In this document: positions 60,399 through 64,000 of the stretch, one piece after another | How the letters are laid out: every line of letters starts with the position of its first letter | How positions within the stretch are numbered: the first letter of the stretch is position 1 | Assembly (NCBI GenBank): GCA_002917075.1 | Contig: NTMA01000091.1 | Span: 1 to 64,000 of the forward strand | Origin: Hawksworthiomyces lignivorus | Taxonomy: Eukaryota > Ascomycota > Sordariomycetes > Ophiostomatales > Ophiostomataceae | DNA length: 64,000 nucleotides | Reading direction: 5' to 3' | Position numbers and translations under genes: made by a program | Notes under the pieces: generated by a model | The model's input: the letters and a program-made list of their open reading frames with translations, nothing else | The model's database searches: none | What the model was told of the DNA's origin: nothing

Positions 60399-61843
60399 TC
60401 ATCTTCGACGGTTGGCACGGCGTTTTTGCTCTTGGAGCTGCTGCTCGTACTTGGGCATGTTCTGCCGTTCCTCTTCCTGCTTCTGTAAAAGTTTATCGCG
60501 CATGACGGACCGCACGTTGCGACTTCCGCCTAGCTTGGGTCCTCGGAGGATCTCTTCGTCGTTACGGGTCTTTGGTTTTGCGGGCGGACCTAGCGGTCGG
60601 CGCTTTCGCCGCATCCGTTGCGCCATCGCCTCCATGAATTCACGACGGAATTGCTCTGCAATCCTATCATCCGTAGGTCGGCCTTCTGTGCTGGTGACCG
60701 CCTCATGATTGACATCATAGACGTCAACATCCACTAGATGAAGTCAGCAAGCTGCCGCGAGTATACTAGATCACAAACAAGGTACAAAGATAGCACATAC
60801 TCCGATTTTCATGCAGAAACTGTTCAACCAGTTGGTCGCGTTTAATATCGTCGCTGCCTCGTCGCTGCTTTCGCAAAGGCTTTCCATCTCGGCCGAGACG
60901 TTCTTTGCTACCTGATTCGCTCCCTTCTTCACCATAATCGCTGCTCGCACCCGTACCACGGAGGCGTCGTGTGGCACGCTCAGTCATGGCAATATTGCGT
61001 GCCCGGACTTCAGCACCAAGGTCAATCTCATGTAACTTACCCTTCATAGCGAGCTGCTCGCGTGCCTCATTGCCGCTGTTTAAAGTAGATGAACCGCCGT
61101 TTGTACCAGTTGTTGACTCAGCTCCCGAACTAGTTCGGCCAGCATTGTGCACGCCAGTCTGTGACGAGTCTGCCTTGTATCGCTTAGCCATCTCGGCTTC
61201 TACATACTCCTCCCTGAAAGATTAGTAAATGATACAGCCTATGTCTCGCAGAAAGGATAGAGGCATATAATAAGGTCAAAGAGTCCTACATGTGTTTGTT
61301 GACCAACTCGCCGATTAACCCTGTCTGCGGCGCAAAACGGATGCCCATTGGAATTTGCTCCGACGAAAAATCGAAATCCATATCGTCCATATCGAAATCC
61401 TCGTATCCTGGCACGAGTGCTTGGTCCGTCGAAGGTTGCTCGTCGTCAACTCGAAACTCCACGCCACCTAGCTTTTGTTTGCGTGCTTTCCGCCGGCGTA
61501 CAAGGGTGGCAACAGCAATACCGTGGTCCTCCGCACCGCTGCTACTTGCGTCGCTGTTCTCGCTATCGCCCGCGTTTTTCCCATCCTGCTCTCGCTCAGC
61601 ACCGCCATTATCCTCATCTCTTTTTATTATTTCGCCTTGGCCAAGGCCGCGATCACCATCGGCAGATGCAACCGGATGTGGTGCCGTGGGCGCCTGTACT
61701 TCTTGCTTGTTGTTATCCTCTATAACATCATCAGGGCCCGCTTCGGCAGCCTCAGCTCTTCGCCGGTAAGTCTTCCTCTTCTTTCCTGGTCGGCCAAATA
61801 GTACAGTGGGTGGAGCTTGTGACTCCATGTTGTCAAAATCCAT
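60399..61843 (-). CDS. tls1: Tls1/C9orf78 (HCA59) family splicing-associated protein
   Basis: Three exons, 61843-61290, 61213-60801 and 60733-60399; 433 aa; introns 76 and 67 bp. Fission yeast Tls1 and human C9orf78 bind Brr2 and influence splicing; Tls1 loss affects telomere and heterochromatin factors through mis-splicing. Family signs: an N-terminal LFGRPGKKRKTYRRR stretch, acidic/Ser-rich linkers, the conserved block RFAPQTGLIGELVNKHMEEY continuing VEAEMAKRY (built across intron 1), IDLGAEVRARNIAMTERATR, and a basic C-terminus with RPTDDRIAEQFRREFMEAMA and QRRMRRKRR-like sequence. Most of it should be intrinsically disordered. It is divergent with the acylphosphatase gene, 287 bp apart. 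Confidence 0.87.
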
Positions 61844-62130
61844 TTGTTTGTCTTCTGTTATGGTAATCGTGAGGAGATGAATAAAAGCATGTCGGCTATA
61901 CAGTGGCGTGGGTTGCTGGAGAGACCTATAGTCAAAGCGGCGAGGTCAGAATGAAAATATTCCCTGACATCATACTTATCACGTGCTCAGATCATGTGAT
62001 AACGATCGCAATTTCTCTTAAGCCAGCTCTATCGCTTTTCAGCCTCGATATCAAATACAGAAATCTAATCTAATAGTGGAAATCATACCGTCATATCTTC
62101 ATGCGACGGTGTTCTCTTATAACATAAAAT
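61844..62130. promoter_or_regulatory. Short divergent promoter, tls1 / acylphosphatase
   Basis: Only 287 bp separate the two start codons, so control elements are probably shared. CACGTG-related half sites and CATGTGAT are visible around 61980-62000; no proven site. Confidence 0.4.
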
Positions 62131-62666
62131 ATGGCTGTGAAACGGGTATATATAAGACTACAATATTCAAACCACGCCCATATACCTTTCAATACTAACA
62201 TCCAAGGTCTATTTTTTGGCCCACGGAGGCACAGTACAAGGTAGGCTCCCAGAAGAGCTGTGTCACGATCTAGGCCCCAAGACGCTGATAAAGTCAATGC
62301 CTACTCAAATATAGGCGTCGGATACCGGTGAGTGCGGATGTATATGCTCATGTGGTCCATTTGCATGTTGACAATGAGCCAGCTACTTCACACGGAAGCA
62401 TGCGAACCAGCTCAACATTACGGGCTGGGTGCGGAATCTACCAAACAACAAGGTATTGGGCACTGCAGCCTCAGTTAAAGTATTTCCCTCAGTATATTTT
62501 CCTGACTTAATTTTAGGTCGAGGGTGAGGTCCAAGGAGATGAGGACTCCATTGTATCGCTTATGAAACTACTAGACCGGGGACCGACCTATGCAAAAGTT
62601 GTGCGTTTTGATAAGGAGGATCGAGAGTTGGTAGAGGAGGAGGTAGAATTTGCCATTCGACACTGA
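62131..62666 (+). CDS. Acylphosphatase
   Basis: Five exons, 62131-62145, 62207-62240, 62315-62327, 62383-62452 and 62517-62666; 93 aa. Acylphosphatases are small cytosolic enzymes that hydrolyse acyl phosphates such as carbamoyl phosphate. The spliced protein starts MAVKRVYFLAHGGTVQGVGY, has RYFTRKHANQLNITGWVRN, then KVEGEVQGDEDSIVSLMKLL, DRGPTYAKVVRFD and VEFAIRH, matching the family from end to end. Catalytic Arg21 (VGYR) and Asn39 (GWVRN) are present. Exon 1 is 15 nt, exon 3 only 13 nt, and the Arg21 codon is split between exons 3 and 4. Introns are 55-74 bp. Intron 1 uses an unusual AAG acceptor directly after TACTAAC. Too fragmented to appear as an open reading frame, but all lengths add to 94 codons and every motif is restored. 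Its stop lies 67 bp from that of Prp16. Confidence 0.9.
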
Positions 62667-62733
62667 GAGAGAGAACCTTGACTGGTCTTTTCTTTTTCTC
62701 TGTCATGCTTGAATGACTAAGACGGTCGTTTTC

Positions 62734-64000
62734 TTAAAAGCCCCGTCCCCTTTTCTTCACAACGGGCTTGCGCACAGCACCATGCACCACAATCTTTTTC
62801 GTATTGGAACTTCCACGGTTGCTGCTGTCGTCTGGCGCCTTGTTGGATGCCTTCTCCTCTTCGGCCTGTCGTTGTGCGTCTTGCCGCAGCCTATCTTTTG
62901 CCATTTGCGATTCAATTTCCATGCGCCGGTTGAAGTCCGTCTCAATAATTCTCTTCTCGCATGCTGAGTAGCCCTTTTCCTTGACCGAATAAAATACGCC
63001 GCCCAGTTCTGCTAGCCAGCGTGGGTCTACTGCCGTGACTGTCGACATGTACTCTTTGGATGTGAGGATGAGTTCGTGGTATACGACGTAGTCCGGCAAG
63101 AAGCCTAGGCCATACAATGCGCTGGTCGGGTGCAACTGCACTGTGACGCTAGTGCGCAAATTGACATATTCGCCGATGCCTTTCACTTTAGCTGCTTGAT
63201 GGTAGTAGCTAGAGCATATGCACTTGCGGATCACGTCCCAATCGGTGCCGCAACTAGCCATAGACATCTTCTGCAGCTTCATGATGTCGACAAGCTGCTC
63301 GCGGACTTCCTTAGCACGGCGCAGCGACTTTGCATGAAGAAAATGCCGCATACACCAGCTATCCAGATAGCCGTTTGCCTTCCACTGGGAATACACATGC
63401 AGATAGGTTAGGTGGTCGGATTCGGGCACAAAGAACTTTTCCCGGGCTGCATCTGATTCCTCTTGCCGCTCTTTTGGCCGATAGAATACATTTGGCACCG
63501 ATAACATGGACACGATGGTAGCCATCTCTTCACAACAGCCGTACTCCTCAGACATGATGAGAAGTTTCGCTAAAGGAGGATCCATCGGAAACGCGTTCAT
63601 CTTGTGGCCAAGAGTGGTGAGCTCGCCGAGGTTATCAAGTGCCCCCAGCGCCCACAGATCAAAGAGCGACGTTGTCATAGTATCTTGAGGAGGCGGGTCC
63701 ATAAAGTCGAATTCGAGCAGATCTTTCACACCAAATGACTTGATCAGTAGAATTGTGTTGCTGAGGTTCGTCCGCTGGATTTCTGGGATCGTCTGCAGAT
63801 AAAGTTCGTCTTTGAATGCCTTTTCGGTAAACAAGCGAAAGGCTTTGCCGGGCCCTGTGCGCCCAGCACGACCTGACCGTTGCGAAGAATTGGCTTGCGA
63901 GATTGGCGTAATTTGCAGCGTGTCCATGCCCATGCGTGGATTGTATACCTTCAACTTTGAGTAGCCAGGATCGACCACATACATGATACCATCGACCGTC
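62734..64000 (-). CDS. prp16: DEAH-box splicing helicase Prp16/DHX38, 3' part
   Basis: C-terminal 422 codons of a larger gene whose 5' part lies beyond the right edge; the frame stays open from 64000 to the stop at 62734. Prp16 is the ATP-dependent RNA helicase that remodels the spliceosome after the first catalytic step. Visible: end of RecA2 ([20 protein letters not shown]), motif [19 protein letters not shown], the helicase-associated HA2 domain ([34 protein letters not shown]), the Prp16-type block [40 protein letters not shown], and the OB-fold part ([33 protein letters not shown]). The [16 protein letters not shown] block favours Prp16 over Prp22 or Prp2. A basic tail KKRGRGF ends the protein. 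No intron seen in this part. Confidence 0.93.
   Translation of the reverse strand, partial: TVDGIMYVVDPGYSKLKVYNPRMGMDTLQITPISQANSSQRSGRAGRTGPGKAFRLFTEKAFKDELYLQTIPEIQRTNLSNTILLIKSFGVKDLLEFDFMDPPPQDTMTTSLFDLWALGALDNLGELTTLGHKMNAFPMDPPLAKLLIMSEEYGCCEEMATIVSMLSVPNVFYRPKERQEESDAAREKFFVPESDHLTYLHVYSQWKANGYLDSWCMRHFLHAKSLRRAKEVREQLVDIMKLQKMSMASCGTDWDVIRKCICSSYYHQAAKVKGIGEYVNLRTSVTVQLHPTSALYGLGFLPDYVVYHELILTSKEYMSTVTAVDPRWLAELGGVFYSVKEKGYSACEKRIIETDFNRRMEIESQMAKDRLRQDAQRQAEEEKASNKAPDDSSNRGSSNTKKIVVHGAVRKPVVKKRGRGF

Noticed and set aside
1..64000. tRNA, rRNA, CRISPR array or biosynthetic gene cluster
   Set aside because: Visual search for tRNA A/B boxes, direct-repeat arrays, and PKS/NRPS/terpene synthase motifs found none; small RNAs could still be missed without a covariance-model search.

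Overview
The window is nuclear DNA of a filamentous ascomycete (Pezizomycotina, probably Sordariomycetes). The genes are split by short GT-AG introns of roughly 60-220 bases with CTAAC/CTGAC-like branch sites. Coding regions are GC-rich, intergenic DNA is poorer in GC, leaders are pyrimidine-rich on the sense strand, and the gene families are typically fungal. There are no operons and no bacterial signals. I found no tRNA, rRNA or CRISPR array by eye. Exon models were built by hand; in every complete model the exon lengths sum to whole codons.

Layout. 0-20 kb is gene-dense: cytoplasmic dynein intermediate chain (-), mitochondrial ATP synthase subunit e (+), a Ptc7/Azr1-type PP2C phosphatase (+), the rRNA-processing factor Utp23 (+), a Rad53-like FHA-kinase-FHA checkpoint kinase (+) and a PH-domain Skg3/Caf120-like protein (-). 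20-28.3 kb is gene-poor: the long leader of the Skg3/Caf120-like gene, a 143-bp element with perfect 29-bp inverted repeats (MITE-like), and a decayed coding relic. 28.3-42 kb holds a DUF726/TMCO4 (Mil1-like) membrane protein, a Ser/Thr-rich single-pass membrane protein, a CitE/CLYBL-like lyase (-), Golgi Tvp23 (+) and a C2H2 plus RING-like protein (-). 42-47.8 kb is a strongly purine-skewed leader followed by an unrecognised small spliced gene or relic. 47.8-54.6 kb holds a penta-EF-hand protein (-), a ChaC gamma-glutamylcyclotransferase (+) with a 5-nt microexon, and a glycine-rich RRM protein (-). 54.6-60.4 kb has no gene I can identify. 60.4-64 kb holds Tls1/C9orf78 (-), a five-exon acylphosphatase (+) and the 3' part of the DEAH helicase Prp16 (-), which runs off the right edge.

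These are mostly unrelated housekeeping genes (splicing: Prp16, Tls1, RRM protein; ribosome biogenesis: Utp23; trafficking: dynein, Tvp23, Mil1-like; mitochondria: subunit e, PP2C, CLYBL-like; glutathione turnover: ChaC). I see no secondary-metabolite cluster and no new multi-gene system. The most unusual things are at the level of gene structure: microexons, a GC-AG intron, stop-free introns that keep frame, repeat-encoded inserts in enzyme domains, a MITE, and two unrecognised coding traces.
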